Source: Streptomyces sp. NRRL B-1140
GTDB lineage: Bacteria > Actinomycetota > Actinomycetes > Streptomycetales > Streptomycetaceae
Direction of reading: 5' to 3'
NCBI RefSeq assembly: GCF_001280065.1
Contig: NZ_LGEA01000101.1
Span: 1-64,000, forward strand
Length of the DNA: 64,000 nt
The notes under the pieces: generated by a model
Told to the model about the DNA's origin: nothing
Database searches by the model: none
Seen by the model: only the letters and a program-made list of their open reading frames with translations
Shown: piece by piece, positions 1 to 8,676 of the stretch
Layout: each line of letters begins with the position of its first letter
Position numbering within the stretch: the stretch's first letter is position 1
Program-made: the position numbers and the translations under genes

Positions 1-151
1 GACCACCGCCCCACCGGCCCCCGAGCCCCCGGCGCCGACGACACCGCCGCCCCCCTCCCAGCCCCCCGGACCGGCCCCGGCCCCCCGCTCCGTGGCGCCG
101 TCCACGGCCACCCTCCTGCCCTCCAGCCCCTCGGCGGCCGAGGCTCCCTGA
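1..151 (+). CDS. C-terminal end of a proline-rich protein (MatA-like by context)
   Basis: An open frame runs in from the left edge (codons start at base 2) for 49 residues and stops at TGA 149-151. The tail is almost entirely Pro, Ala, Thr and Ser, which suggests a disordered extracytoplasmic or linker end. The stop shares its last base with the ATG of the next gene, so the two are very probably translationally coupled. In Streptomyces the PNAG-type synthase MatB is preceded by matA; this tail may be that gene, but context is the only support. No domain is visible here. Confidence 0.55.
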   Translation, partial: TTAPPAPEPPAPTTPPPPSQPPGPAPAPRSVAPSTATLLPSSPSAAEAP

Positions 152-2334
152 TGCGGCGCCGCCCTCACCGGCCACCCGGCCCCTCGCCCAGGCCGCCCGG
201 TCCGCGGGAGACGCGAGTGCCCCTGTCGCCCCGGCACCGGTTCCGCCTCGTCGTGCCCCTCGTCCTGCTGGCCTTCGTCGCCTCGGTCCTCCTGATCGAG
301 GGGTACACCACGCGGGGATTCACCGCTGACCAGGAAGGACGCGCCGGGCGCCCCTCCTCCGGCGTGCCCCGCGTGATCGCCGGCGGCGGCCCCGTCGTCG
401 ACACCACCCACGATCACCTGCGGACCTATCGCCCGCCGGCCAAAACCGTCGTGCTGACCTTCGACGACGGCCCCGACCCCACCTGGACACCCCGCATACT
501 GGCCGTTCTCGACCACTACGGCACGCCCGGCACCTTCTTCGTCACCGGGCAACAGACCGTCCGGCACCCGGGAGTTCTGCGCCGTGTGATCCGTTCCGGT
601 CACGAGGTCGGTGTGCACACCTTCTCCCACCCCGACCTGGCCACCCAGTCCGCGAGCGCCGTCGACCGTGAGCTCGCGCTGACCCAACTCGCCCTCGCCG
701 GGGCCGCGGGCATCAACACGTCGCTGATGCGGATGCCCTACTCCTCGACCATCTCGGCCCTCGACGACCGGGCGTGGGCCGTGACCCGGCGCCTGGGGGA
801 GAAGGGATACGTCCTGGCCTTCATCGACCAGGACACCGACGACTGGCGGCGGCCGGGCGCGCGGGTCATCGCCGACGCGGCCATGCCCGACCCGCCGGCC
901 GGCGGCGTCGTCCTCCTGCACGACGCGGGAGGCGACAGGTCGCAGACCGTCGAGGCCCTCCAGAGCCTGATCCCCCGGCTGAAGGCCCAGGGGTACCGCT
1001 TCACCACCCTCGCCGGCCTCGTCGGCACCGACAGTTTCACCAGTCCCGTCGGGACGGGGGAGCTGTGGCAGGGCCGCTTCTTCGTGGCCGCTGTCACCGT
1101 GTCCGGGACAGCGGTGTCGGCGGTCAGCGTGCTGCTGCTGGTGGTCGGCTCCCTCGTCCTCGCTCGGTGTGCGCTCCTGCTCGTGCTGGCCGGCCGGCAC
1201 GCCCGCCGGTACCGGCGCCGGCACACCGCGGCCCACCGGCCCGTCACCCGGCCCGTCAGCGTCGTCGTGCCCGCCTACGACGAGGAGTTGTGCATCCCCA
1301 AGACCCTCCGGTCGCTCGCCGCGAGCGACCACCCCGTCGAGATCATCGTCGTGGACGACGGGTCCCACGACCGCACCGCCGACCTCGCGCAGTCCCTCGC
1401 CCTGGAGAACGTCACCGTCGTCCGGCAGCCCAACGGCGGCAAACCGTCCGCCCTCAACAACGGCGTCACGCGGGCCTCGCACGACCTCGTCGTCATGCTG
1501 GACGCCGACACCGTCTTCGCCCCCTCGACCGTAGGCCGCCTCGTCCAGCCGTTCGCCGACCCGCGCGTCGGCGCCGTCGCGGGCAACGCCAAGGTCGGCA
1601 ACCGCCGGCGTCTGCTCGGCCGCTGGCAGCACATCGAGTACGTCATGGGCTTCAACCTCGACCGCCGCATGTACGACCTGCTGCACTGCATGCCCACCAT
1701 TCCCGGTGCCGTGGGGGCATTCCGGGTCGAGGCCCTGCGCGACGCCGGGATGATGAGTGCGGACACCCTCGCCGAGGACACCGACATCACCATGGCCCTG
1801 CACCGGGCCGGGTGGGAGATCCGCTACGCGCCGGACGCCCTCGCCTGGACCGAGGCACCGGCCTCGCTGCGCCAACTGTGGCGCCAGCGCTACCGATGGA
1901 GCTACGGCACGATGCAGGCGGCGTGGAAGCACCGGCACGCTCTGGTCGAGCGTGGCACGGCGGGCCGCTTCGGCCGTCTCGGTCTGCCCTTGCTGACCGT
2001 CTTCCAGATCCTCACCCCGCTGCTCGCCCCGCTGATCGACATACTGGCCCTGTACGGCCTGGTGTTCGGGGACCCGCTCACCACGGTGCTGGCCTGGAGC
2101 GGGGTGCTGGCCGTGCAGGCCGTCTGCGCCGCGTACGCCTTCCACCTCGACGGCGAACGGCTCCGGCCCCTCTGGGCGCTCCCGCTCCAGCAGGTCGTCT
2201 ACCGCCAGGTGATGTACCTGGTCCTTGTCCAGGCCTGCCTGACCGCGATCCACGGCTACCGGCTGCCCTGGCAGCGGCTCAACCGCAGCGGAGAGGTGAT
2301 GCTGCCGCCACAGCCCTCCACCCGCCGGACGTGA
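151..2334 (+). CDS. matB: MatB-like bifunctional polysaccharide deacetylase / GT2 glycosyltransferase
   Basis: A 727-aa membrane protein. A basic N-terminus is followed by one membrane segment (about residues 32-50). A NodB-type deacetylase domain follows, with TFDDGPD at 103-109 and the metal-binding HTFSH at 156-160. A second membrane segment lies near 310-335. A family 2 glycosyltransferase domain (about 365-600) has VVPAYDEE, DDGS, DADT, the EDTD acid and the processive-synthase QRYRW motif (579-583). C-terminal membrane helices follow. This deacetylase-plus-synthase fusion matches Streptomyces MatB, which makes poly-beta-1,6-GlcNAc-type glycan and drives pellet aggregation. The family function is established; the assignment here rests on domain order. 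The ATG overlaps the preceding stop. Confidence 0.85.
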   Translation: MRRRPHRPPGPSPRPPGPRETRVPLSPRHRFRLVVPLVLLAFVASVLLIEGYTTRGFTADQEGRAGRPSSGVPRVIAGGGPVVDTTHDHLRTYRPPAKTVVLTFDDGPDPTWTPRILAVLDHYGTPGTFFVTGQQTVRHPGVLRRVIRSGHEVGVHTFSHPDLATQSASAVDRELALTQLALAGAAGINTSLMRMPYSSTISALDDRAWAVTRRLGEKGYVLAFIDQDTDDWRRPGARVIADAAMPDPPAGGVVLLHDAGGDRSQTVEALQSLIPRLKAQGYRFTTLAGLVGTDSFTSPVGTGELWQGRFFVAAVTVSGTAVSAVSVLLLVVGSLVLARCALLLVLAGRHARRYRRRHTAAHRPVTRPVSVVVPAYDEELCIPKTLRSLAASDHPVEIIVVDDGSHDRTADLAQSLALENVTVVRQPNGGKPSALNNGVTRASHDLVVMLDADTVFAPSTVGRLVQPFADPRVGAVAGNAKVGNRRRLLGRWQHIEYVMGFNLDRRMYDLLHCMPTIPGAVGAFRVEALRDAGMMSADTLAEDTDITMALHRAGWEIRYAPDALAWTEAPASLRQLWRQRYRWSYGTMQAAWKHRHALVERGTAGRFGRLGLPLLTVFQILTPLLAPLIDILALYGLVFGDPLTTVLAWSGVLAVQAVCAAYAFHLDGERLRPLWALPLQQVVYRQVMYLVLVQACLTAIHGYRLPWQRLNRSGEVMLPPQPSTRRT

Positions 2335-2550
2335 ACCGGCCTCGGGTGGTGGGTCGGGCGGGTACCTCCTGGGCCGGATGGCTCACCCGGTCCGTCGAGG
2401 GCATCCAGGTCACCGAGGCGCCCTGACGCCGTCCTTGCCGTCGACCGGCTCGCTCGGTCGCCATCGGCGCATCGCACGATCGGGTTGAGTCGGCCCGCCC
2501 CTCGGGGCCGTCAGTCTTTCTCCCGGGCGCTGTCCGTTCATAGTGTGATC

Positions 2551-2871
2551 ATGAAAACTCCCCGACTGCACTCCGTGTACCGTTCGCTCGCCCACTCGGC
2601 CGGCGCGACCGTCATCGTCCTGGCGGCGGCCCTGGCCTCCGCCGCCCCGGTCGCGGCCGACCCCGCCCCGCCGGCCGACGGCGACCAGAACCACATCTCC
2701 TCGTGCCAGACCACCCGCGTACAGAGGCAGGGCCTCCAAGACATCGTCTGGGGTCTGCTGTTCGGGCCCCAGGGCGTGCAGATGCAGGAGACCCGGTGCG
2801 AGGAGGGCACGGCGACGAACATTGAGCAGAAACAGACCGACAACGTCCTGCGGCCCGTGTTGATCCCCTGA
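2551..2871 (+). CDS. Small secreted protein of unknown function
   Basis: About 106 aa from ATG 2551. Positive residues and a hydrophobic Ala/Val stretch end in a likely signal-peptidase site (APVAADPAP), giving a short mature chain with two cysteines (SSCQTT and TRCEEG) that could form one disulfide. The mature part is Gln/Asn rich with one hydrophobic patch (IVWGLLFG). There is no strong ribosome-binding site before the ATG, and a GTG two codons earlier or an upstream ATG at 2485 are alternatives. I do not recognise the family. It lies downstream of matB, separated by about 200 bases. Confidence 0.6.
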   Translation: MKTPRLHSVYRSLAHSAGATVIVLAAALASAAPVAADPAPPADGDQNHISSCQTTRVQRQGLQDIVWGLLFGPQGVQMQETRCEEGTATNIEQKQTDNVLRPVLIP

Positions 2872-2972
2872 CCTGCCGGCGCGCGTGCAGCCGACGTGGT
2901 GCGGGCGCTCGGCGCCCCTCCCCGCCGTTTCGGGTACGGTGCCGCCGGACGGCGCCGTACCCCTGACTCACC

Positions 2973-3488
2973 TCACCGGATGCGCCCCCGGAGCCGGCGG
3001 GTCAGCAGATGTGTCAGGGTGCCGTCGGCCTCGACGATGTCCCGGGTGTGCCCGAACCCGATCTTCCCCAGCAGACGCAGTGACGCCTCGTTCCGCGCGG
3101 CCACGGTGGCGTGCACCTCGGTCAGCCCGAGCGCCTCGAAGCCGTAATCCACCAGCGCCTCCGCCAGCTCCGTTCCGAGCCCGCTGCCCCAGACCTCAGG
3201 TCCCAGGGCATAGACGATCTCGTGCCCCCCGGCCTCTTCGGTCCGCTTGATCTCCGCGTGCCCGACCAGGAGCCCCCCACGCCGGACCGCCCACACGTCG
3301 AACAGGTTCCCCGCGTACACCTTGCTGAAGATCCGCCCGAAGAGCGCCCGGTCCTCCGCCTCGGTGACCGGTCCGTCACCCATCCACCGGGACACCCTGG
3401 TGTCCTGGAACAGAGCGACGAAGCTCTCCTCGTCGTCCGGGACGTAGGGGTCGAGCAACAGGCGTGGAGTGCGCAGTGTCGGAGGCAT
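2973..3488 (-). CDS. GNAT N-acetyltransferase (RimJ/RimL-like)
   Basis: A 171-aa protein opening with TPRLLLDPYVPDDEESF, typical of RimJ/RimL-type acetyltransferases acting on amino-group substrates with acetyl-CoA. The acetyl-CoA-binding section is GPEVWGSGLGTELAEALVDYGF (read here as a WGSGLGTE-type loop), followed by LTEVHATVAARNEASLRLL, the usual Asn-containing C-terminal half. Length fits a single domain and it is soluble. Substrate cannot be deduced. It is convergent with the small secreted gene on its left side. Confidence 0.8.
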   Translation of the reverse strand: MPPTLRTPRLLLDPYVPDDEESFVALFQDTRVSRWMGDGPVTEAEDRALFGRIFSKVYAGNLFDVWAVRRGGLLVGHAEIKRTEEAGGHEIVYALGPEVWGSGLGTELAEALVDYGFEALGLTEVHATVAARNEASLRLLGKIGFGHTRDIVEADGTLTHLLTRRLRGRIR

Positions 3489-3554
3489 GCCGGGGGACAG
3501 TAGTCACGGGGATCGCGGAGCGGCAATCGACTTTCGCCCGCTCAGCGCGCGTCC

Positions 3555-3725
3555 TCACCGCCGCAGGCTGTAGCTCACCATGGACGCCCCCACCACCGAT
3601 CCGAACGCCGGCAGCAGGAACTGCGCGAAGGCCTCCCAGCCCCAGACGATCCCCGCGCACGCCGCCGTGACGTTGATGGCCAGGGACATGATCCACAGGG
3701 CGACGCTCTGGGCCTGGGGTGACAT
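3555..3725 (-). CDS. 56-aa two-helix membrane protein
   Basis: ATG at 3725 is preceded by a GAGGAACG ribosome-binding site, which favours it over longer upstream starts. The protein has two hydrophobic segments (SVALWIMSLAINVTAACAGIV and a second around FLLPAFGSVVGASMV) joined by a short WGWE loop, and a basic SLRR tail. I do not recognise it. It lies between the GNAT gene and another small membrane protein on the same strand, a plausible small operon. Confidence 0.6.
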   Translation of the reverse strand: MSPQAQSVALWIMSLAINVTAACAGIVWGWEAFAQFLLPAFGSVVGASMVSYSLRR

Positions 3726-3803
3726 CGTTCCTCGTCGTCGGTCGTCGGTCGTCGTCATCGGGGGGCGGGCAATGGGGCGGCCGAGGCGGAACAAGCCGGT
3801 CCC

Positions 3804-4070
3804 TTACCCGGAAGGGGGCGGGAATCGCGGCGGTGGTGCCCCATACGACGGGGGAGGGCCGTGCGTGCTCCCCTTCGGCGTGGAATTGCCGGGAGCCACG
3901 ATCGCGTGATGCCCGGACATCGGAGCCGTCACGAGCAGGGCCAACGTGCCGACGGCGCACAGGCCGACGAGCAGCGTGCCCGCCGCGTACGCGCGGCCGG
4001 GGGTGCTCGGGCCTGGCGGGCGCATCGGTATCACGGTCGCTCCGGAATCGAGTCCGCCCCCCTTTTTCAT
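3804..4070 (-). CDS. 88-aa single-span membrane protein, Pro-rich C-terminus
   Basis: Start chosen at ATG 4070, preceded by CAGAGG at a workable distance. A short basic N-terminus (MKKGGG) is followed by one strongly hydrophobic helix (about residues 28-50, TLLVGLCAVGTLALL). A Gly/Pro/Ser-rich tail follows, likely extracytoplasmic. It is divergent from the RecD2 helicase with about 200 bases between starts. Function is unknown. The same frame stays open far upstream antisense to recD, which is a GC-rich artefact, not coding. Confidence 0.55.
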   Translation of the reverse strand: MKKGGGLDSGATVIPMRPPGPSTPGRAYAAGTLLVGLCAVGTLALLVTAPMSGHHAIVAPGNSTPKGSTHGPPPSYGAPPPRFPPPSG

Positions 4071-4268
4071 GGACCTCTGAATTCTTCCACGGGGTGTCGT
4101 CGCACAGCCGGAAGGCGTGATGCTTGAAGCGTAAAGTTTCTGCCTTTCTTGTGGATTCACCGTGAAAGGCGAAGCCGCGACCGCATACTGATCGGTCGCT
4201 TTACGGGAAACCCCGCTCCGAAGGTCCGGTCCCGCCGCGCTGTCGTACCCGGGCGGTACGGTCGGATC

Positions 4269-6548
4269 ATGAGCGATCAGGCGGGGGCCGCCCAGACGGG
4301 CGAGCGGCGACTGGCCACGCTGGAAGGCGTACTCGAACGCATCACCTACGCCAACGAGGAGAACGGCTACACGGTCGCCCGGGTCGACACCGGAAGAGGG
4401 GCCGGTGACCTGCTCACGGTCGTCGGTGCCCTGCTGGGCGCACAGGTCGGTGAATCCCTGCGCATGGAGGGCCGTTGGGGGTCCCACCCGCAGTACGGCA
4501 AGCAGTTCCACGTGGAGAACTACACGACCGTCCTGCCGGCCACCGTCCAGGGCATCCGCCGTTACCTCGGCTCCGGCCTCGTCAAAGGCATCGGCCCGGT
4601 CTTCGCCGACCGCATCACCCAGCACTTCGGCATGGACACCCTCCGGATCATCGAGGAGGAGCCCAAGCGCCTCATCGAGGTCCCCGGGCTCGGCCCCAAG
4701 CGCACGAAGAAGATCGCCGACGCCTGGGAGGAGCAGAAGGCCATCAAGGAGGTCATGCTCTTCCTCCAGACCGTCGAGGTGTCCACCTCCATCGCCGTGC
4801 GCATCTACAAGAAGTACGGCGACGCCTCCATCTCGGTCGTGAAGAACCAGCCCTACCGGCTCGCCTCCGACGTCTGGGGTATCGGCTTCCTCACCGCCGA
4901 CAAGATCGCCCGGTCGGTCGGCATCCCGCACGACAGCCCGGAGCGCGTCAAGGCGGGCCTGCAGTACGCGCTGTCCCAGTCCACCGACCAAGGCCACTGC
5001 TTCCTGCCGGAGGAGCAGCTCATCAAGGACGCGGTAAAGCTGCTCCAGGTCGACACGGGCCTGGTCATCGAATGCCTGGCCGAGCTGGCCGAGCCGCAGG
5101 AGGACGGCGGGGACCCCGGCGTCGTACGGGAGAAGGTGCCCGGTCCTGACGGCGGCGAACCCGTCACCGCGATCTACCTCGTCCCCTTCCACCGCGCCGA
5201 ACTCTCCCTCTCCGCCCAGCTGCTGCGCCTGCTGCGCACCGGCGAGGACCGGATGCCGGGCTTCCGGAGCGTTGCCTGGGACAAGGCGCTGAGCTGGCTG
5301 AAGGGGCGGACCGGCACCGATCTCGCCCCGGAGCAGGAGGCCGCCGTCAGGCTGGCGCTGACCGAGAAGGTCGCCGTCCTCACGGGCGGTCCGGGCTGCG
5401 GCAAGTCCTTCACGGTCCGCTCGATCGTGGAGCTGGCCCGCGCCAGGAAGGCCAAGGTCGTGCTCGCCGCCCCGACCGGCCGGGCCGCCAAACGCCTGTC
5501 GGAGCTCACCGGCGCCGAGGCCTCCACCGTCCACCGCCTGCTGGAGCTCAAGCCCGGCGGCGACGCGGCCTACGACCGGGACCGCCCCCTGGACGCCGAC
5601 CTGGTGGTCGTCGACGAGGCGTCCATGCTCGACCTGCTCCTCGCCAACAAGCTCGTCAAGGCCGTCCCGCCGGGGGCGCACCTGCTGTTCGTCGGGGACG
5701 TCGACCAGCTGCCCAGCGTCGGCGCGGGCGAGGTCCTGCGGGACCTCCTGGCCGACGGCGGCCCGATCCCCGCGGTCCGGCTCACCCGCGTGTTCCGGCA
5801 GGCCCAGCAGTCCGGGGTGGTGACCAACGCACACCGCATCAACGCCGGCCAACACCCGGTCACGGACGGCATGAAGGACTTCTTCCTCTTCGTCGAGGAC
5901 GACACCGAGGAGGCCGGCCGGCTCACCGTCGATGTGGCCGCCCGCCGCATTCCGGCCAAGTTCGGCCTGGACCCGCGCCGGGACGTCCAGGTCCTCGCCC
6001 CCATGCACCGCGGACCCGCCGGTGCCGGCACCCTCAACGGCCTGCTCCAGCAGGCCGTCACCCCCGCCCGCCCCGACCTGCCCGAGAAGAGATTCGGCGG
6101 ACGGGTGTTCCGTGTCGGCGACAAGGTCACCCAGATCCGCAACAATTACGAGAAGGGCAAGAACGGTGTCTTCAACGGCACCGTCGGCGTGGTCACCTCG
6201 CTCGACCCGGTCGACCAGCGCCTGACGGTGCTCACGGACGAGGACGAGGAGGTGCCGTACGAGTTCGACGAACTCGACGAGCTGGCCCACGCGTACGCCG
6301 TGACGATCCACCGCTCCCAGGGCAGCGAGTACCCGGCGGTCGTCATCCCGGTCACCACGGGCGCCTGGATGATGCTCCAGCGCAACCTGCTCTACACGGC
6401 CGTCACCAGGGCCAAGCAGCTGGTCGTCCTGGTCGGCTCGCGCAAGGCGATCGGCCAGGCGGTGCGCACCGTTTCGGCAGGCCGGCGGTGCACGGCACTC
6501 GACTTCCGGCTCGGTTCCGCGAAAAATGATCGATCAAATGAGTCGTGA
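4269..6548 (+). CDS. recD2: RecD2-type ATP-dependent 5'-3' DNA helicase
   Basis: A 759-aa SF1B helicase of the RecD/TraA (RecD2) type, acting alone without RecBC. The N-terminal region carries an OB-like part (LEGVLERITYANEENGYTV) and helix-hairpin-helix elements (VKGIGPVFADRI, VPGLGPKRTKKI). Walker A is TGGPGCGKSF, Walker B VVDEASM, motif III GDVDQLPSVGAGEV, and the C-terminal motif YAVTIHRSQGSEYPAV followed by LLYTAVTRAK. All helicase motifs are intact. ATG 4269 is chosen because the characteristic start of the family follows it; the ribosome-binding site is weak. Likely role: DNA repair and stress tolerance. Confidence 0.9.
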   Translation: MSDQAGAAQTGERRLATLEGVLERITYANEENGYTVARVDTGRGAGDLLTVVGALLGAQVGESLRMEGRWGSHPQYGKQFHVENYTTVLPATVQGIRRYLGSGLVKGIGPVFADRITQHFGMDTLRIIEEEPKRLIEVPGLGPKRTKKIADAWEEQKAIKEVMLFLQTVEVSTSIAVRIYKKYGDASISVVKNQPYRLASDVWGIGFLTADKIARSVGIPHDSPERVKAGLQYALSQSTDQGHCFLPEEQLIKDAVKLLQVDTGLVIECLAELAEPQEDGGDPGVVREKVPGPDGGEPVTAIYLVPFHRAELSLSAQLLRLLRTGEDRMPGFRSVAWDKALSWLKGRTGTDLAPEQEAAVRLALTEKVAVLTGGPGCGKSFTVRSIVELARARKAKVVLAAPTGRAAKRLSELTGAEASTVHRLLELKPGGDAAYDRDRPLDADLVVVDEASMLDLLLANKLVKAVPPGAHLLFVGDVDQLPSVGAGEVLRDLLADGGPIPAVRLTRVFRQAQQSGVVTNAHRINAGQHPVTDGMKDFFLFVEDDTEEAGRLTVDVAARRIPAKFGLDPRRDVQVLAPMHRGPAGAGTLNGLLQQAVTPARPDLPEKRFGGRVFRVGDKVTQIRNNYEKGKNGVFNGTVGVVTSLDPVDQRLTVLTDEDEEVPYEFDELDELAHAYAVTIHRSQGSEYPAVVIPVTTGAWMMLQRNLLYTAVTRAKQLVVLVGSRKAIGQAVRTVSAGRRCTALDFRLGSAKNDRSNES

Positions 6549-6598
6549 AGGTCACAAGGCACTTCCGGAAGGGGAGTCCAGGGGGCAGGATGAGCAAG

Positions 6599-6621
6599 TT
6601 GACGGCACTCAGTGCCGTCAA
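6599..6621. promoter_or_regulatory. Perfect 11-bp inverted repeat upstream of citrate synthase
   Basis: Arms TTGACGGCACT (6599-6609) and AGTGCCGTCAA (6611-6621) are exact complements around a single base. The left arm contains a TTGACG that could be a -35 element, with TAGGCC 17 bases downstream as a weak -10. Start codon 6728 is about 100 bases away. The geometry suits a dimeric repressor operator on a promoter. It has no T-run, so a recD terminator is less likely. Confidence 0.55.
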
Positions 6622-6727
6622 TAGGCCCGATGGTCGACCCCGAGTGCACTCTCCTGAGCCAAGTGGGGGATGGTAGAGACAGTCAGGGCAACCTCGAAGA
6701 TGAGGCACAACGTCGGTGAGGGAAGAC

Positions 6728-8017
6728 GTGAGCGACAACTCTGTAGTACTGCGGTACGGCGACGGCGAGTACACCTACCCGGTGATCGACAGCACCGTCG
6801 GTGACAAGGGCTTCGACATCGGAAAGCTCCGCGCCCATACCGGTCTGGTGACGCTGGACAGCGGTTACGGCAACACCGCCGCGTACAAATCCGCCATTAC
6901 CTACCTGGACGGCGAAGCGGGCATCCTGCGGTACCGCGGCTACCCGATCGAGCAGCTGGCCGAGCGCTCCACCTTCCTGGAGGTCGCCTACCTGCTCATC
7001 AACGGCGAGCTGCCGACCGTCGACGAGCTCTCGGTGTTCAAGAACGACATCACGCAGCACACCCTGCTGCACGAGGACGTCAAGAACTTCTACAAGGGCT
7101 TCCCGCGCGACGCCCACCCGATGGCGATGCTCTCCTCGGTCGTCTCGGCGCTGTCCACGTTCTACCAGGACAGCCACAACCCGTTCGACGAGCGCCAGCG
7201 CAACCTCTCCACGATCCGCCTGCTCGCCAAGCTCCCGACGATCGCGGCGTACGCGTACAAGAAGTCGATCGGTCACCCGTTCGTCTACCCGCGCAACGAC
7301 CTCGGCTACGTCGAGAACTTCCTCCGCATGACCTTCTCGGTCCCGGCGCAGGAGTACGAGCTGGACCCGACCGTGGTCTCCGCGCTCGACAAGCTGCTGA
7401 TCCTGCACGCGGACCACGAGCAGAACTGTTCGACCTCCACGGTCCGTCTGGTCGGCTCCTCGCAGGCGAACATGTTCGCCTCGATCTCCGCCGGCATCAA
7501 CGCGCTCTGGGGCCCGCTGCACGGCGGCGCCAACCAGTCCGTGCTGGAGATGCTGGAGGGCATCCGCGACTCGGGCGGCGACGTCGACACCTTCATCCGC
7601 AAGGTGAAGAACAAGGAGGACGGCGTCCGCCTGATGGGCTTCGGCCACCGGGTCTACAAGAACTTCGACCCGCGCGCCAAGATCATCAAGGCCGCCGCGC
7701 ACGACGTGCTGTCCGCTCTCGGCAAGTCCGACGAGCTGCTGGACATCGCGCTGAAGCTGGAGGAGCACGCGCTTTCCGACGACTACTTCGTCCAGCGCAG
7801 CCTCTACCCGAACGTCGACTTCTACACGGGTCTGATCTACCGGGCCATGGGCTTCCCGACCGAGATGTTCACGGTCCTGTTCGCCCTCGGCCGGCTGCCG
7901 GGCTGGATCGCCCAGTGGCACGAGATGATCAAGGAGCCGGGCTCCCGCATCGGCCGCCCGCGCCAGATCTACACGGGCGTGGTCGAGCGCGACTTCGTTC
8001 CCGTCGAGGAGCGCTGA
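6728..8017 (+). CDS. citA: Citrate synthase
   Basis: Condenses acetyl-CoA and oxaloacetate to citrate, the first TCA step. The 429-aa length is that of type II (Gram-negative/actinobacterial) hexameric citrate synthase. Signature pieces include GILRYRGYPIEQLAE near the N-terminus, LHADHEQNCSTSTVRLVGSS, the catalytic-His region LWGPLHGGANQSVLEML, MGFGHRVYKNFDPRA with its substrate-binding HR, and the C-terminal RIGRPRQIYTG. GTG 6728 is preceded by GAGGGAAGAC; an in-frame GTG at 6716 is the only alternative. A hairpin with a T-run follows the stop. Confidence 0.97.
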   Translation: MSDNSVVLRYGDGEYTYPVIDSTVGDKGFDIGKLRAHTGLVTLDSGYGNTAAYKSAITYLDGEAGILRYRGYPIEQLAERSTFLEVAYLLINGELPTVDELSVFKNDITQHTLLHEDVKNFYKGFPRDAHPMAMLSSVVSALSTFYQDSHNPFDERQRNLSTIRLLAKLPTIAAYAYKKSIGHPFVYPRNDLGYVENFLRMTFSVPAQEYELDPTVVSALDKLLILHADHEQNCSTSTVRLVGSSQANMFASISAGINALWGPLHGGANQSVLEMLEGIRDSGGDVDTFIRKVKNKEDGVRLMGFGHRVYKNFDPRAKIIKAAAHDVLSALGKSDELLDIALKLEEHALSDDYFVQRSLYPNVDFYTGLIYRAMGFPTEMFTVLFALGRLPGWIAQWHEMIKEPGSRIGRPRQIYTGVVERDFVPVEER

Positions 8018-8033
8018 GCCGCCCCACCGCGTC

Positions 8034-8069
8034 AGTCCCCGTATCCGGTTGCCGGGTGCGGGGGCTTTT
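8034..8069 (+). terminator. Rho-independent terminator of citA
   Basis: An imperfect GC-rich stem (arms around 8037-8048 and 8052-8063, 10 of 12 paired) is followed by CTTTT. It lies 20 bases after the citA stop. Confidence 0.75.
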
Positions 8070-8114
8070 GCGTGCTGTCGCGTGATCTCTCACGGGATTT
8101 CTCACGCAATGAAG

Positions 8115-8162
8115 AAGGCGCCCCGGCGTCGGTCCCCCCACGGGCCGACGACCAGGGCGCCT
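8115..8162. other. Long two-part hairpin in the citA-copA intergenic region
   Basis: Outer arms AAGGCGCCC (8115-8123) and GGGCGCCTT (8154-8162) are exact complements. Inside them CGTCGG (8127-8132) pairs with CCGACG (8145-8150). The 660 bases between citA and copA (8018-8676) contain no convincing gene. They hold the terminator, this hairpin and a dispersed-repeat-like motif. The hairpin may be a bidirectional terminator or part of a small RNA. Confidence 0.5.
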
Positions 8163-8342
8163 TCCCAGTCCCGGTACGGATTCCCCCCACGGGATCCGGC
8201 CGGGCGTCTGTGAGGACAGCGCCTGAATCGCTGTTGAGCCAAACGAGCAGAACTCGCCGTACTTCTGTGAGGTGCGATCTGCCGGGACAGCGCACGCCCG
8301 GGAGGGCCGCTCAAAGCTTCCCGGTGTACGTGCCCCGGCAAC

Positions 8343-8388
8343 GCTCCCCCAAGCTCTCAACTCCGTTCGAGCCGGGAGGTACCCCCAC
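8343..8388. repeat. Streptomyces-type dispersed palindromic intergenic motif
   Basis: The stretch starts GCTCCCCCAAGCTCTC, continues through a TTCGAGC complement and ends GGGAGGTACCCCCAC. This matches, from memory, a short palindromic motif scattered between genes in many Streptomyces genomes. Pairing of AGCTC with GAGC and of CTCCC with GGGAG would form a stem. No other copy is obvious in this window. Confidence 0.45.
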
Positions 8389-8676
8389 CTGAGGAAGTCC
8401 CCCAAGACATCCCCAGATGCCAGGTGGCGCCCCCCAAGACGCTCCCCGACATCGTCAACTTAGACCTTCGAACCCCTCGGATGGTTACGTTCACATCACT
8501 GTGATCTGCGTCTCTTGCATATGTCCCTTAGATACGCAAGAGCCTCGGATATCCCGTCCGGGACCCAAGCGTAAGGATGATGCGCGAGCCTTGTGAAGAG
8601 CTTATGTGAGCCGGGCCCGGGACTCCAGAGGGGCTCAAATCACGTTCGCCGTGAACTTGGGGCAATTCGGGTGACT

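Noticed and set aside
3804..6311. An 835-codon open frame antisense to recD2
   Set aside because: It is a GC-rich shadow: the sense strand encodes all helicase motifs. Only the last 88 codons, outside recD2, look like a gene.
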